Assembly (NCBI RefSeq): GCF_016745095.1
Contig: NZ_CP067087.1
Location: 1,182,501 to 1,246,500 of the forward strand
DNA length: 64,000 nucleotides
DNA from: Croceicoccus sp. YJ47
GTDB taxonomy: Bacteria; Pseudomonadota; Alphaproteobacteria; Sphingomonadales; Sphingomonadaceae
Reading direction: 5' to 3'
Shown: one piece after another, positions 47,756 through 59,421 of the stretch
How the letters are laid out: each line of letters begins with the position of its first letter
Numbering within the stretch: the first letter of the stretch is position 1
The notes under the pieces: model-generated
What the model saw: only the letters and a program-made list of their open reading frames with translations
The model's database searches: none
What the model was told of the DNA's origin: nothing
Translations under genes and position numbers: made by a program

Positions 47756-48718
47756 ATGCCCCATTCGAGTATCCGCCTCCCCCGATTGCGCCGCGCCGGA
47801 TGGCTGCTCGGCGCCGCGCTTCTGACCGCGCCGATGATGGCGCCGCCCGCCATCGCGCAATCGACCGAAGATATCCGCATCCGCAAGCTGGAGCAGGAAG
47901 TCCGCGCGTTGCAGCGCAAGGTTTTCCCCGGCGCGGACGGACGCTATTTCGAGCCGGAAGTGACCGCGCCGACCGCTGCGCCGAATGCGGTTCCGGCCAA
48001 CACCGGCGGCCCGGTCACGGATCTGCTCGCGCGGATGGACGCGGTGGAGGCAGCCCTCCAACGCCTCACCGCGCAGACCGAGGTGAATCAGAACGCTCTC
48101 AACCTCCTCAACGCGCGGGTCGAAACGCTGGAAGCGAACCGGACCGCCGCCGCGCAGGAGCCGCGCTATGCCGAAGATCTGGCCGAAACGCCGGCGCCCT
48201 CCGGCAATAATGCGTCGGGCAACAGCAATGCGACTTCTGCCAATATGGACGCGATGACGGGCGGTGCTTCCTCCGGCGGTTCGGGGGCGAACGCGGGCGG
48301 CACGACGGTCGAGAAACCGTCGACCGGCGACGCGGGCGACGACGCCTATGTCTACGGTTTCCGGCTCTGGGATGCGGGGCGTTATGCCGAGGCGCGCAGC
48401 GTGCTCGAAGCAATGGTGAAATCCTATCCCAAGCATCGCCGGGCGAGCTGGGCGCGCAACCTGATCGGGCGCTCCTATCTCGATCAGAAGCAATATCGCC
48501 CCGCGGCCGAAGCATTTCTCGCCAATTACCTCGAAAATCGGGACGGCGAACGCGCGCCCGACAGCCTCGTCTATCTGGCGCAGGCCACCGCCGCGCTCGG
48601 CAATAATGCCAAGGCGTGCGAGGCGCTGGAAGAGTTCCGCCTCGTCTATCCGGGCGAAGCGTCCAATCGCCTGTCCTCCCTGTCACAGCAGGTCGCAACG
48701 CGGGCCAAATGCAATTGA
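47756..48718 (+). CDS. cpoB: CpoB/YbgF-like Tol-Pal-associated periplasmic protein
   Basis: A 320-aa secreted protein. A signal peptide ends near AIAQ (35), followed by a coiled-coil segment (RIRKLEQEVRALQRKVF), a Ser/Ala/Gly-rich linker, and a C-terminal TPR domain (DDAYVYGFRLWDAGRYAEAR, SWARNLIGRSYLDQKQY). CpoB coordinates peptidoglycan synthesis and outer-membrane constriction in cell division. tolQRA-tolB-pal are not in this window. Confidence 0.88.
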   Translation: MPHSSIRLPRLRRAGWLLGAALLTAPMMAPPAIAQSTEDIRIRKLEQEVRALQRKVFPGADGRYFEPEVTAPTAAPNAVPANTGGPVTDLLARMDAVEAALQRLTAQTEVNQNALNLLNARVETLEANRTAAAQEPRYAEDLAETPAPSGNNASGNSNATSANMDAMTGGASSGGSGANAGGTTVEKPSTGDAGDDAYVYGFRLWDAGRYAEARSVLEAMVKSYPKHRRASWARNLIGRSYLDQKQYRPAAEAFLANYLENRDGERAPDSLVYLAQATAALGNNAKACEALEEFRLVYPGEASNRLSSLSQQVATRAKCN

Positions 48719-48740
48719 CGCGCAAGCGACCCCTCTACGC

Positions 48741-49718
48741 CTGAACGCCGCCGCCGACCGCTTCGCCCGCGATTTCGACGCGGTGGCGGAGCGGGCGGGC
48801 CTTTCGGAGCAATCGTGCGTCGGCCTCGCCGTTTCGGGCGGGCCGGACAGCATGGCGCTGCTCGCGCTCGCGGCGCGGGCCTGCCCTTCCCGCATCGCGG
48901 TCGCCAGCGTCGACCATGCGCTTCGGCCCGAGGCGGCGGAGGAATGCGCGCATGTCGCGGCGGTCTGCGCCGCGCTGGGCGTGCGGCACGAAATCCTGCG
49001 CCCGGTGGTCGGCACGCATGGCAATCTTCAGGATAATGCCCGCCGCGCCCGTTATGCTGCGCTGGAGGACTGGGCCGGGCGGAGCGAACTCCACGCGATT
49101 GTCACCGCGCATCATGCCGATGATCAGGCGGAGACGATGCTCATGCGGCTGGCGCGCGGGGCGGGCACGCGCGGCGTCGCCGGGATGCGCGAGATCGCCG
49201 TGGTTCCGGGCGGGACGCTGCCGCTTTTGCGTCCACTGCTGTCGTGGCGGCGCGATACGCTCAGCGAGGTGGTCGCGGATGCCGGACTGTCGCCGGTGCA
49301 GGATCCCTCAAATCACGATCAGTCGTTTCTGCGGGTCCGGGTCCGGGCGTGGTTGAATGCGGCGCCCGCCGACATCGACCCGGTGCGGATGGCACGGTCC
49401 GCCGCGCATCTGGCCGAGGAAGATGATGCGCTGGACTGGGCCGCGCGGCGCGAATGGGACGAACGCGTGGAGCGGGACGGGAACGGGACAACGCTGCGCT
49501 ACGACCCTGCTGCGCCAGCGGCGATCCGGCTGCGCGTGCTGACCCGCATCATGCGCGAATCGGCGCGGGAGGGCACGCCGCGCGGCGACGAGATCGCACG
49601 GCTGCACGAACGGCTTGCCCACGGCGACACCGCGACGCTGGGCGGTGTGCTTTGCACCGGCGGCGAGGATGGGTGGACCTTCCGCCCCGCCCCGCCGCGA
49701 AAGGGCGGCAGGCGGTGA
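48741..49718 (+). CDS. tilS: tRNA(Ile)-lysidine synthase TilS, start unclear
   Basis: TilS modifies C34 of tRNA-Ile(CAU) so that it reads AUA. The PP-loop SGGPDS is present, followed by DHALRPEAAEE, AHHADDQAETMLMRL and the C-terminal substrate domain. Homology starts near 48741, where the codon is CTG. The only standard in-frame start upstream is the ATG at 48606, which would overlap cpoB by 113 bp. A TTG at 48715 overlapping the cpoB stop (TTGA) would serve if one base, for example a C in the CCCC run at 48730-48733, were missing. Given here from the CTG, about 325 aa. Confidence 0.85.
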   Translation: MNAAADRFARDFDAVAERAGLSEQSCVGLAVSGGPDSMALLALAARACPSRIAVASVDHALRPEAAEECAHVAAVCAALGVRHEILRPVVGTHGNLQDNARRARYAALEDWAGRSELHAIVTAHHADDQAETMLMRLARGAGTRGVAGMREIAVVPGGTLPLLRPLLSWRRDTLSEVVADAGLSPVQDPSNHDQSFLRVRVRAWLNAAPADIDPVRMARSAAHLAEEDDALDWAARREWDERVERDGNGTTLRYDPAAPAAIRLRVLTRIMRESAREGTPRGDEIARLHERLAHGDTATLGGVLCTGGEDGWTFRPAPPRKGGRR

Positions 49719-49751
49719 GCTGCACCGGGGTTTGCCCTGTGCGCTGTTTGC

Positions 49752-49779
49752 TTGTCATTCACACGGTTGCGCCTACATT
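49752..49779 (+). promoter_or_regulatory. Predicted promoter of ftsH
   Basis: TTGTCA (49752-49757) and TACATT (49774-49779) are 16 nt apart, ending 31 bp before the ftsH start. Prediction by eye. Confidence 0.4.
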
Positions 49780-49810
49780 ACAGGGGCGAAAGGACGGGAT
49801 TTCCTGAATC

Positions 49811-51772
<1,962 letters not shown>

Positions 51773-51797
51773 TCCCGTCGGCAAAGACTGAAAGACG

Positions 51798-51836
51798 AAC
51801 GCCCCGGCCGCCCTGCGCGCCGGGGCGTTTTCTTTT
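51798..51836 (+). terminator. Intrinsic terminator of ftsH
   Basis: AACGCCCCGGC pairs perfectly over 11 bp with GCCGGGGCGTT, followed by a T-rich tail. Confidence 0.85.
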
Positions 51837-51899
51837 CAAGGGGCACCGCGTGTGCGGAACAAAGAGCGAACCACGCCGTTGGATCCGGTAAAGGAGACC

Positions 51900-52139
51900 A
51901 TGGCCATGACAGCCCCCAATCCCACCGAACACCCCAAGTCCGACCCCGTGTCCAATGCCGAGAAAGACCCCGAAAACTGGGTCACCGGCGATGAGGCGAT
52001 GACCGGCGCGCAGGCCAGCTATCTCAAGACATTGAGCGAAGAGGCCGGCAAGCCCGAAGCCTACGACACCTCGCTCAGCAAGGCCGAGGCGTCGAAACGC
52101 ATCGACGAATTGCAGGGGACCACCGGACGCGGCGCATGA
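51900..52139 (+). CDS. DUF3072 small protein
   Basis: A 79-aa acidic, soluble protein with the DUF3072 core (NWVTGDEAMTGAQASYL, KAEASKRIDELQ). Function is unknown. AAGGAG at 51891 is close to the ATG at 51900, so the second ATG at 51906 (9-nt spacing) may be used. It stands between ftsH and rpoZ. Confidence 0.8.
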   Translation: MAMTAPNPTEHPKSDPVSNAEKDPENWVTGDEAMTGAQASYLKTLSEEAGKPEAYDTSLSKAEASKRIDELQGTTGRGA

Positions 52140-52142
52140 AAA

Positions 52143-52173
52143 AGGCCCGCCCGTCGCAATGACGGGCGGGCCT
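52143..52173. terminator. Shared terminator between the DUF3072 gene and rpoZ
   Basis: AGGCCCGCCCGTC and GACGGGCGGGCCT pair perfectly over 13 bp around a 5-nt loop. The T-run (TTTTTC) follows on the minus strand, so it mainly serves rpoZ; it probably blocks read-through from both sides. Confidence 0.8.
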
Positions 52174-52198
52174 CTTCAAATTCAGGATGACCAGGCGA

Positions 52199-52543
52199 TC
52201 AGCCGTCGTAATCGGACCCGATCGAGGTGTTGCGCGTCGGTGCCGCCGCGGTCAGGCGAAGCGCCTCCGCCGAACGGGACAGCGAACCGATCTCGTCGAT
52301 CTCGTCGTCTTCCTCGACCGCGACCTTCTGCAACCCGGTGATCACCGTTTCCTTCAGGTGCTTCGGCTTCACCGTCTGCTCCGCGATTTCGCGAAGGGCG
52401 ACGACCGGGTTCTTGTCCCGGTCGCGGTCGACGGTGAGTTCCGCACCGCTCGAGATCTCGCGCGCACGCTGAGCGGCCAGCAGGACCAGGTCGAAACGGT
52501 TGGGGATCTTGTCGACGCAATCTTCGACGGTAACGCGCGCCAT
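52199..52543 (-). CDS. rpoZ: RNA polymerase omega subunit
   Basis: The 114-aa omega subunit: [24 protein letters not shown] at the N terminus, then QRAREIS and the [14 protein letters not shown] motif. It helps assemble RNA polymerase and, with beta-prime, binds ppGpp in many proteobacteria. Family length in alphaproteobacteria is similar. No spoT gene follows it here. Confidence 0.95.
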   Translation of the reverse strand: MARVTVEDCVDKIPNRFDLVLLAAQRAREISSGAELTVDRDRDKNPVVALREIAEQTVKPKHLKETVITGLQKVAVEEDDEIDEIGSLSRSAEALRLTAAAPTRNTSIGSDYDG

Positions 52544-52670
52544 GGGGCACTCCGTAATCAGGGTGTCGGGAAAGCGCGGTGCTTACCTATCCACAGGCGC
52601 GGAGTCAACGGGAACCGCCGATCGGCCCGCCCTCTTGCCCTCCCCCGCACAAGCTGCGACAGGCAGGATC

Positions 52671-53883
52671 ATGACCGATACGCCAGATTACGGGAACGGG
52701 CCGGACGATACGACGCTCTCCGATCACGCTGGCGCCTATCGCGATCCGGCGCCCTTCGCATGCGAGGCGCAGGGGCATAGCCTCGCCTTCTACCCTGCGG
52801 GAAAGGACCGTCTCGACGCGCTGCTCGACCTGATTGCGGGGGCGAGCCGCACGCTGCGCCTGTGTTTCTACATCTTTGCCGAGGATGACGTGTCGCACCG
52901 GGTGCGCGATGCGCTCACCGCCGCGGCGCGGCGCGGGGTCGCGGTGCAGCTCCTGCTGGACGGGTTCGGCGCGGACGCCAGCGACGAATTCCTCGCCCCG
53001 TTGACCGAGGCCGGCGGATGGCACGGGCGGTTCGGGACGAAATGGTCGCAACGCTATCTCATCCGCAATCATCAGAAGATGGCGATCGCGGACGATGCCA
53101 TCGCCATGATCGGCGGCTTTAACATATCGGACGATTATTTTGCGCCGCCCGCGATGAACGGGTGGAACGACATGGGCGTGACTGTGCGCGGATCGGCCGT
53201 GGCCTCGCTGATCGACTGGTACGACCGGCTGATCGCGCTCGTCGCGGATAGCGGGACGCGATGGCGCGACGTTCGCCGGGCCGTGCGGCACTGGAATCCG
53301 GGCGACGGGGCGGTGCAATTGCTGATCGGGGGGCCGACGCGGGGCATGTCGTCATGGGCGCACCGCGTCGGGCAGGATTTGCGCAGCGGCGACCGGCTCG
53401 ACATGATGATGGCGTATTTCTCACCCTCGCGGCGGTTGATGAAACGCATCGGCGGCATCGCGGGCAAGGGGGATACGCGGCTGGTGATGGCCGGGAAATC
53501 CGACAATGACGCCACCATCGGGGCGACGCGCTCGCTCTATCACGACCTCCTGAAACGCGGGGCGCGGGTGTGGGAATTCATGCCGTGCAAGATGCACACG
53601 AAGCTGATCGTGCTCGACGATGCGGTCTATTTCGGGAGCGCGAATTTCGACATGCGCAGCCTCTATCTCAATCTCGAGATCATGTTGCGGATCGAGGATT
53701 CCGTCCTTGCCGACCGGATGCGCGAATTCGTCGGCGCGCATCTTGCCGCGTCGCAGGAGATCGACCGCGCCTGGCTGCGCGCGCGTGACGGGCTGTGGAC
53801 GCGGATCCGCTGGAACCTGTCGTGGTTCCTCGTCGCCGTCGCCGATTACACGGTCAGCCGCCGGCTACAACATCGGGCCATAG
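52671..53883 (+). CDS. Phospholipase D/cardiolipin synthase-family protein, frame break at the last codons
   Basis: A membrane-lipid synthase or phospholipase D family protein, about 404 aa. Two HKD sites are complete: HQKMAIADD with GGFN (H134) and HTKLIVLDD with GSANFD (H309). The C terminus has a hydrophobic stretch (WNLSWFLVAVADY). After VSRRL one extra base near 53866 moves the frame; corrected, it would end in NIGP and stop at 53883. Uncorrected, the frame stays open to 56048 through dnaB and metW on the opposite strand, which is not a real protein. The ATG at 52671 has GCAGGA just upstream. Confidence 0.85.
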
Positions 53884-53891
53884 CGCGAGGC

Positions 53892-55403
53892 TCAGTCGTA
53901 GTCGGCGGCGTAGCTGTCCTCGGCCAGATCGGAGAAGCGGGTGATGCGCGGCTCGAACCGCATGCGCACCTTGCCGGTGGAACCGTGGCGCTGCTTCGCC
54001 ACGATCAGCTCGGCAAGGCCATAGACCCGCTCCATTTCCGCGGCCCAGGACGCGTGCGCCTCGTGCACCTTCGTGTCGTCGGTTTCGACGGGGCGCTTGG
54101 GTTCCTTGGCCGCAACGTAGTAATCCTCGCGATAGACGAAGAGCACGATATCGGCGTCCTGCTCGATCGAACCCGATTCGCGAAGGTCGGACAGCATCGG
54201 CTTCTTGTCCTCGCGCTGCTCCACCGCGCGGGACAGCTGCGACAGCGCCATGACCGGGATGTCGAGCTCCTTGGCCAGCGTTTTCAGGCCCCGGCTGATT
54301 TCCGAAATCTCGTTGACGCGATTGTCATTGGCCCGGCCCGACCCTTGCAGCAATTGGAGGTAGTCGACCACGATGAAGCCGATGTCGTGCCGCCGCTTCA
54401 ACCGCCGCGCCCGCGCGCGCAACGCCGCGATGGTCAGCGCCGGCGTATCGTCGATGAACAGGGGCAGTTCGGCCAGCTCCTGGCTCGCGCGGGAGAGTGC
54501 CTGGAAATCCTCGCGGCTGATCTTGCCCATGCGCAGGTTTTCCGAACTGATCCCCGATTGTTCGGCGAGGATACGGGTCGCAAGCTGATCCGCGCTCATT
54601 TCCAAAGAGAAGAACGCGACCGGCGAGCCCACCGATTCCTCGCCCGGAATGCCGTCGGCCAGATCGCGGCGATACCGGTTGGCCGCGTTGAACGCCATGT
54701 TGGTGGCGAGCGAGGTCTTGCCCATGCCCGGACGCCCGGCGAGGATCAGGAGGTCGGAATTCTTGAGACCGCCGATCTTCTCGTTCACGCTGTTGAGGCC
54801 GGTCGTCACGCCCGACACGTGCCCGCCGGAATTGAGCGCCTGCTCGATCAGCTTGATCGACTGGCGCGTGGCGGCGGCGAAATTCTTCGTCTCGTTGCCG
54901 GTCGCGGCCCCCTCGGCCACGCGATAAAGCGCGCTTTCCGCCCGCTCGATCTGTCCCATCGGGTCGACATCGTCCGAGGTATCGAGCGCGTCTGTCACCA
55001 GCGTGCGCCCCACGCTCACCAGCTCGCGCAGGAGGGCCAGCTCGTAGATCTGCTCGGCCAGGACCTGCGGCGCCAGAAGCCCCTGCCCATCCGCCGTCAG
55101 CCGGGCGAGATAGGTGATGCCGCCCATTTCCTTCAGCCCTTCATCGGCCTCGAAATAGGGTTTCAGCGTCACCGGCGTCACCACCGCCTTGCGATCGACG
55201 AGGTTCAGGATCCGCTCGTAAATGCGCGCGTGCAGCGGTTCGAAGAAATGATCCGGGCTGAGCGCCTTGGGCAATTCCTCGATCACGCGATTGTCGATGA
55301 GCACGGCCCCGAGAAAGGCGGCCTCCGCCTCCACATTGCTGGGAAGGGTGCGCGCGTCGCCTTCGCCCTCATCGGGGCGGAGCAGGGTTATCTCTGTTGC
55401 CAT
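53892..55403 (-). CDS. dnaB: Replicative DNA helicase DnaB
   Basis: The hexameric replication-fork helicase, 503 aa. An N-terminal DnaB domain (PSNVEAEAAFLGAVL) and the RecA-like ATPase with Walker A GRPGMGKT (223-230), IVVDYLQLL, and SDLRESGSIEQDADIV. Length and motifs are normal. It converges on the phospholipase D gene, 8 bp away if the frame break is corrected. Confidence 0.96.
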   Translation of the reverse strand: MATEITLLRPDEGEGDARTLPSNVEAEAAFLGAVLIDNRVIEELPKALSPDHFFEPLHARIYERILNLVDRKAVVTPVTLKPYFEADEGLKEMGGITYLARLTADGQGLLAPQVLAEQIYELALLRELVSVGRTLVTDALDTSDDVDPMGQIERAESALYRVAEGAATGNETKNFAAATRQSIKLIEQALNSGGHVSGVTTGLNSVNEKIGGLKNSDLLILAGRPGMGKTSLATNMAFNAANRYRRDLADGIPGEESVGSPVAFFSLEMSADQLATRILAEQSGISSENLRMGKISREDFQALSRASQELAELPLFIDDTPALTIAALRARARRLKRRHDIGFIVVDYLQLLQGSGRANDNRVNEISEISRGLKTLAKELDIPVMALSQLSRAVEQREDKKPMLSDLRESGSIEQDADIVLFVYREDYYVAAKEPKRPVETDDTKVHEAHASWAAEMERVYGLAELIVAKQRHGSTGKVRMRFEPRITRFSDLAEDSYAADYD

Positions 55404-55478
55404 AGCCGCAAAATAGGCGGGTGGCCCCGCGCGCGCCAGCCGGATTATCTCACTAAATTAATCCACAGCCTGTGCATA

Positions 55479-56069
55479 TCATCGCGACAGCAGGAAAACC
55501 GCATATTCCGCGCGCAGATTCGCCGCCGCCGCACCCGTCAGCCGGTCACCGTTCAAAAACCAGCGCCGTTCGATCGTCATCCCCCGGCCCCGCGCCAGCG
55601 CGGCGAAATCGTCGATCGTCACATGGTGGATATTGGGCGTTTCGTACCATGTCACCGGGAGCAGCCGCGTCACCGGCATGCGCCCCCCGAACATGAGCGA
55701 GGCCCGCACCCGCCAATGCGCGAAATTGGGAAAGGACACGAAGGCCCGCCGCCCGATGCGCAGCAATTCGTCGAGGATGAGATCGGGCCGCCGCGTCGTC
55801 TGCAACGTCTGCGACAGGATGGCGTAGTCGAAGCTGCCGTCGCCGTAGAAGCCGAGATCGGCATCGGCATCCCCCTGCACCACCGACAGGCCGCGCGACA
55901 CGCAGGTGGCGACCTTCTCCGCGTCGATCTCCAGCCCGCGCGCATCGACGCCCCGCCGGTCGCGCAGCGCCGCCATGAGGTCGCCATCGCCGCACCCGAT
56001 GTCGAGCACGCGGGAACCGGGCGCCACATGATCGGCAATGACGGCTAGATCGGGGCGCAGGCGCGTCAC
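55479..56069 (-). CDS. metW: Methionine biosynthesis protein MetW
   Basis: A 196-aa class I methyltransferase-fold protein with the AdoMet motif [11 protein letters not shown] (21-31) and the MetW-typical [11 protein letters not shown] and [11 protein letters not shown]. MetW acts with MetX in homoserine acylation. The GTG start overlaps the metX stop (GTGA), so the two are coupled. Confidence 0.94.
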   Translation of the reverse strand: MTRLRPDLAVIADHVAPGSRVLDIGCGDGDLMAALRDRRGVDARGLEIDAEKVATCVSRGLSVVQGDADADLGFYGDGSFDYAILSQTLQTTRRPDLILDELLRIGRRAFVSFPNFAHWRVRASLMFGGRMPVTRLLPVTWYETPNIHHVTIDDFAALARGRGMTIERRWFLNGDRLTGAAAANLRAEYAVFLLSR

Positions 56070-57211
56070 AGGAAGCCCCCCACCACCCGGTCGAGCGCGG
56101 GCACGTCGAGGAGGAAGCTGTCATGCCCGAACGGGGCGGACAATTCGACGAAGCTGACCGGCGCGCCCGCGGCATTCAGCGCATGGGCAATCCGCCGCGA
56201 TTCCGATGTCGGGTAAAGCCAGTCGGTGTCGAAGCTGACGAGGCAGAACCGGGTCTTCGTGCCGGCAAAGGCGTCCGACAACCGCCCGCCATGTTCCTCC
56301 GCCAGATCGAAATAATCCATCGCGCGGGTGATGTAGAGATAGCTGTTGGCATCGAACCGGTCGGTGAAGGCCAGCCCCTGATACCGCAGATAGGATTCCA
56401 CCTGGAAATCCGCGTCGAAACCGAAGGTCTTCGCCGCCCGGTCCTGAAGCCGGCGGCCGAATTTCTCGGTCAGCCCCTGCTCCGACAGATAGGTGATGTG
56501 CGCCGCCATGCGCGCCACGGCCAGCCCGCTTTCCGGCCCGACCTTACGGGGATCGGGGCGGGGATCGGCGCCTGGATCGGCACTCGCCTCCGCATAATAA
56601 TCGCCGCCGTTCCATTGCGGATCGGCCATGATCGCCTGCCGCCCCAGTTCGTGAAAGGCGATGTTCTGCGCGCTGTGGCGCGACGTGCTCGCGATGACGA
56701 GCGCGGCCTTCACCCGCTCACCGAAATTCGCGGCCCAGCTCAACGCCTGCATCCCGCCCATCGACCCGCCGACGACGGCATGCAGCGTCTCGATGCCCAG
56801 CGCGTCGAGCAGCGCGACCTGCGCGCGGACCATGTCGCGGATCGTGATGACCGGAAATCGCATCGCATACGGGCGACCCTCCGGCGCGAGCGCGGCGGGC
56901 CCGGACGAGCCCATGCAGCTGCCGATGACGTTGGAGCAGATCACGTGAAACCTGTCCGTGTCGATCGGCTTGCCCGGTCCCACCATGCGCACCCACCACC
57001 CCGGCTTTCCCGTGGCGGGGTGCGGCGATGCGACATGCTGATCCCCGGTGAGCGCATGGCACAGCAGGATGGCGTTATCCTTCGCCGCGTTGAGCGTGCC
57101 ATAGGTGCGATAGGCGATACGCACGCCATCGAGGCTGCGTCCGCTGTCGAGCGGCAGCGGATCGGCAAGGGTCAGCGTCGCGCCGGTATCGTCATGGACA
57201 AGGTCAACCAT
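56066..57211 (-). CDS. metX: Homoserine O-acetyltransferase/succinyltransferase MetX
   Basis: An alpha/beta-hydrolase-fold acyltransferase, 381 aa, making the activated homoserine used for methionine. The catalytic triad is visible: S150 in GGSMGGMQ, D330 in DTDWLYP, H363 in GHDSF. Acetyl versus succinyl donor cannot be decided. The start at 57211 is the only credible one; the frame stays open far upstream inside hisC, but that part is not coding. It forms an operon with metW and is divergent from hisC. Confidence 0.94.
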   Translation of the reverse strand: MVDLVHDDTGATLTLADPLPLDSGRSLDGVRIAYRTYGTLNAAKDNAILLCHALTGDQHVASPHPATGKPGWWVRMVGPGKPIDTDRFHVICSNVIGSCMGSSGPAALAPEGRPYAMRFPVITIRDMVRAQVALLDALGIETLHAVVGGSMGGMQALSWAANFGERVKAALVIASTSRHSAQNIAFHELGRQAIMADPQWNGGDYYAEASADPGADPRPDPRKVGPESGLAVARMAAHITYLSEQGLTEKFGRRLQDRAAKTFGFDADFQVESYLRYQGLAFTDRFDANSYLYITRAMDYFDLAEEHGGRLSDAFAGTKTRFCLVSFDTDWLYPTSESRRIAHALNAAGAPVSFVELSAPFGHDSFLLDVPALDRVVGGFL

Positions 57212-57247
57212 CGGTCCCGGCGATTGGGACGAAGGCGCGATGGTGTC

Positions 57248-57272
57248 AACATGCCATCCGGTTGCACATGTT
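57248..57272. repeat. Inverted repeat between metX and hisC
   Basis: AACATG (57248-57253) and CATGTT (57267-57272) are inverted copies 13 bp apart in the 102-bp divergent region. A hisC-directed TTGACG/TAAGGC promoter (57277-57304) lies beside it. It could be a regulator site; the arms are short. Confidence 0.35.
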
Positions 57273-57313
57273 TCATTTGACGCAAAGCCTGCGCGGATTA
57301 AGGCATCGGGCCC

Positions 57314-58444
57314 ATGACATCCCCCGACGAACAGCCCGCCATTGCCCCGTCCGGGCCGCGACCCAAGCCGTGGATCGAGGGCATCCACGCCTATGTCCCC
57401 GGCCAGTCGAAAAGGGCGGACGGCGCGCCGCTCGTCAAATTGTCGGCCAATGAAAATCCGCTGGGCACCAGCGCGGCTGCACTGGCCGCCCGGACCGACG
57501 CGCCCGCGCCCAACGCCTACCCCGACCCCGATGCAAGCGCATTGCGCGCCGCCATAGGCGCGCGCAACGGCATCGACCCGCAGCGCATCGTGTGCGGCAC
57601 CGGAAGCGATGAATTGCTGAACCTCGCGGCGCAGGGTTTCGCAGGGCCGGGGGACGAGGTGATCTACGTGCGCTACGGCTTTGCCGTGTACGACATCGCC
57701 GCGCGGCGTTGCGGGGCCACCCCTGTCGTCGCGCCGGACCGCGATTACGGCACCGATGTCGATGCGCTGCTCGCCTGCGTCACCGAACGCACGCGGGTGG
57801 TGTTCGTCGCCAATCCGAACAATCCGACGGGCCGCTACATCGGCGCGGAGGAGATGCGGCGCCTGCATGCCGGATTGCCGGGCGACGTGCTGCTCGTCAT
57901 CGACCAGGCCTATGCCGAATATCTGGCGCCGGGTGAGGACGATGGCGGCATGGCGCTCGCCGCGGCGCATGGCAATGTGCTGGTCACGCGCACGTTTTCC
58001 AAGATCTACGGGCTGGCAGGCGACCGGATCGGCTGGGCGACGGGGGCGCCGCCGCTCATCGACGTGCTGAACCGGATTCGCGGGCCGTTCAACGTCACGC
58101 TGGCCGGGCAGGCGGCGGCCATCGCGGCGGTCGAGGACGAGGCATTCGTCACCCGTTCGCGCGACCACAATGCGGCGGAGCGTACCCGGTTCGTCGCGGC
58201 CATCGCGGCGATGGGCAATCACGGCCTGCGCGCGGTGGAAAGCGAGGCGAATTTCGTGCTCGTCCTGTTCGAAGGGGCGCTGTCGGCCGAAACCGCGCTC
58301 CTCGCGATACAGGATGCAGGCTATGCCGTGCGCTGGCTTCCGGGGCAGGGGCTGCCCCATGCGCTGCGCATTACCATCGGCACGGGCGCGCAGATGGACG
58401 CGATTACCGCCGTGCTGCGCCGGCTCACGGATGGCGGGGCATGA
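57314..58444 (+). CDS. hisC: Histidinol-phosphate aminotransferase
   Basis: A 376-aa fold-type I PLP aminotransferase of the HisC family: [10 protein letters not shown] (42-51), ANPNNPTG, and the PLP lysine K230 in [15 protein letters not shown]. In alphaproteobacteria HisC often also transaminates aromatic amino acids, and coupling to tyrC (ATGA overlap) supports that here. The mRNA may be nearly leaderless (predicted -10 ends 9 bp before the ATG). Confidence 0.93.
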   Translation: MTSPDEQPAIAPSGPRPKPWIEGIHAYVPGQSKRADGAPLVKLSANENPLGTSAAALAARTDAPAPNAYPDPDASALRAAIGARNGIDPQRIVCGTGSDELLNLAAQGFAGPGDEVIYVRYGFAVYDIAARRCGATPVVAPDRDYGTDVDALLACVTERTRVVFVANPNNPTGRYIGAEEMRRLHAGLPGDVLLVIDQAYAEYLAPGEDDGGMALAAAHGNVLVTRTFSKIYGLAGDRIGWATGAPPLIDVLNRIRGPFNVTLAGQAAAIAAVEDEAFVTRSRDHNAAERTRFVAAIAAMGNHGLRAVESEANFVLVLFEGALSAETALLAIQDAGYAVRWLPGQGLPHALRITIGTGAQMDAITAVLRRLTDGGA

Positions 58445-59421
58445 CCGCGCCCGGTGATGCGGCGGCGCCCTTCGATACGGTCACGATCGTCGGGCTGGGA
58501 TTGATCGGCGGGTCGATCGGGCTGGCGATCCAGCGCTCGCTTCCCGGTGTAAGCGTGCAGGGCTTTGACGCCGACCCGGAGGTGCGGGAAACGGCGCGGC
58601 GCCGCGGGCTGGCACATCGGGTTCCCGACACCGTGGAAGAGGCGGTGGCGGACACGGATCTCGTCATCCTGTGCGTGCCGGTGCGTGCGATGGGCGCGGC
58701 GGCGGCGGACATGGCAGACGCGCTCCCCTCCCATTGCATCATAAGCGACGTAGGGTCGTGCAAGGCGTCGGTCGCCGAAGCGATCGGGGCGGCGCTGCCT
58801 GCGCATACGATCATTCCCGCGCATCCCGTCGCCGGGACGGAGCATTCCGGGCCCGAGGCCGGTTTCGCCAGCCTGTTCGACAATCGCTGGTGCATCCTCA
58901 CCCCGCCGGACGGGGCGGACGAGGAGGCGGTGGCCCGCCTGTCCGCGCTGTGGTCCGCGATGGGCGCCACGGTGGAGCGCATGGACGCGGAACATCACGA
59001 TCTCGTGCTCGCCGTGACCAGCCATGTGCCCCACCTCATCGCCTATACCATCGTCGGCACGGCTTCCGATCTTGAGGAAGTGACGCGCGGCGAGGTCATT
59101 AAATATTCGGCTGGCGGCTTTCGCGATTTCACCCGCATCGCGGCATCGGACCCCACCATGTGGCGCGACGTGTTCCTGTCGAACAAGCAGGCCGTGCTCG
59201 AAATCCTGCAACGCCTGTCGGAGGATCTGAGCGCGATGCAGCGGGCGATCCGGTGGGGTGACGGCGATGCGCTGTTCGAACGGTTTTCGCAGACGCGCGC
59301 CATTCGCCGCTCCATCATCGAGGAAGGGCAGGACGATGCGCGGCCCGATTTCGGGCGCGGGGATCACCTGTCGGGCAGGCCCGGCAATGACGAGGACGAG
59401 GGGGACACCCCGACCCGCTGA
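58441..59421 (+). CDS. tyrC: Prephenate/arogenate dehydrogenase (TyrC/TyrA)
   Basis: A 326-aa NAD(P)-dependent dehydrogenase of tyrosine biosynthesis. The Rossmann motif [11 protein letters not shown] is at the N terminus; [14 protein letters not shown] and SHVPHLIAY are catalytic-region motifs. It overlaps hisC by 4 bp. Its 3' end overlaps the convergent acyltransferase gene by 58 bp. Confidence 0.93.
   Translation: MTAPGDAAAPFDTVTIVGLGLIGGSIGLAIQRSLPGVSVQGFDADPEVRETARRRGLAHRVPDTVEEAVADTDLVILCVPVRAMGAAAADMADALPSHCIISDVGSCKASVAEAIGAALPAHTIIPAHPVAGTEHSGPEAGFASLFDNRWCILTPPDGADEEAVARLSALWSAMGATVERMDAEHHDLVLAVTSHVPHLIAYTIVGTASDLEEVTRGEVIKYSAGGFRDFTRIAASDPTMWRDVFLSNKQAVLEILQRLSEDLSAMQRAIRWGDGDALFERFSQTRAIRRSIIEEGQDDARPDFGRGDHLSGRPGNDEDEGDTPTR

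Noticed and set aside
52199-52543. Promoter or regulatory overlap between rpoZ and the phospholipase D gene at 52500-52670
   Set aside because: The upstream in-frame extension of the phospholipase D frame into rpoZ has no conserved sequence; the ATG at 52671 fits the family.
57212-57313. SAM-II or SAM/SAH riboswitch before metX
   Set aside because: Alphaproteobacterial methionine genes often carry one, but I cannot find the conserved core in this 102-bp gap.
57212-58360. Extension of metX to a 764-codon frame
   Set aside because: The added part is antisense to hisC, and the MetX family begins at 57211.
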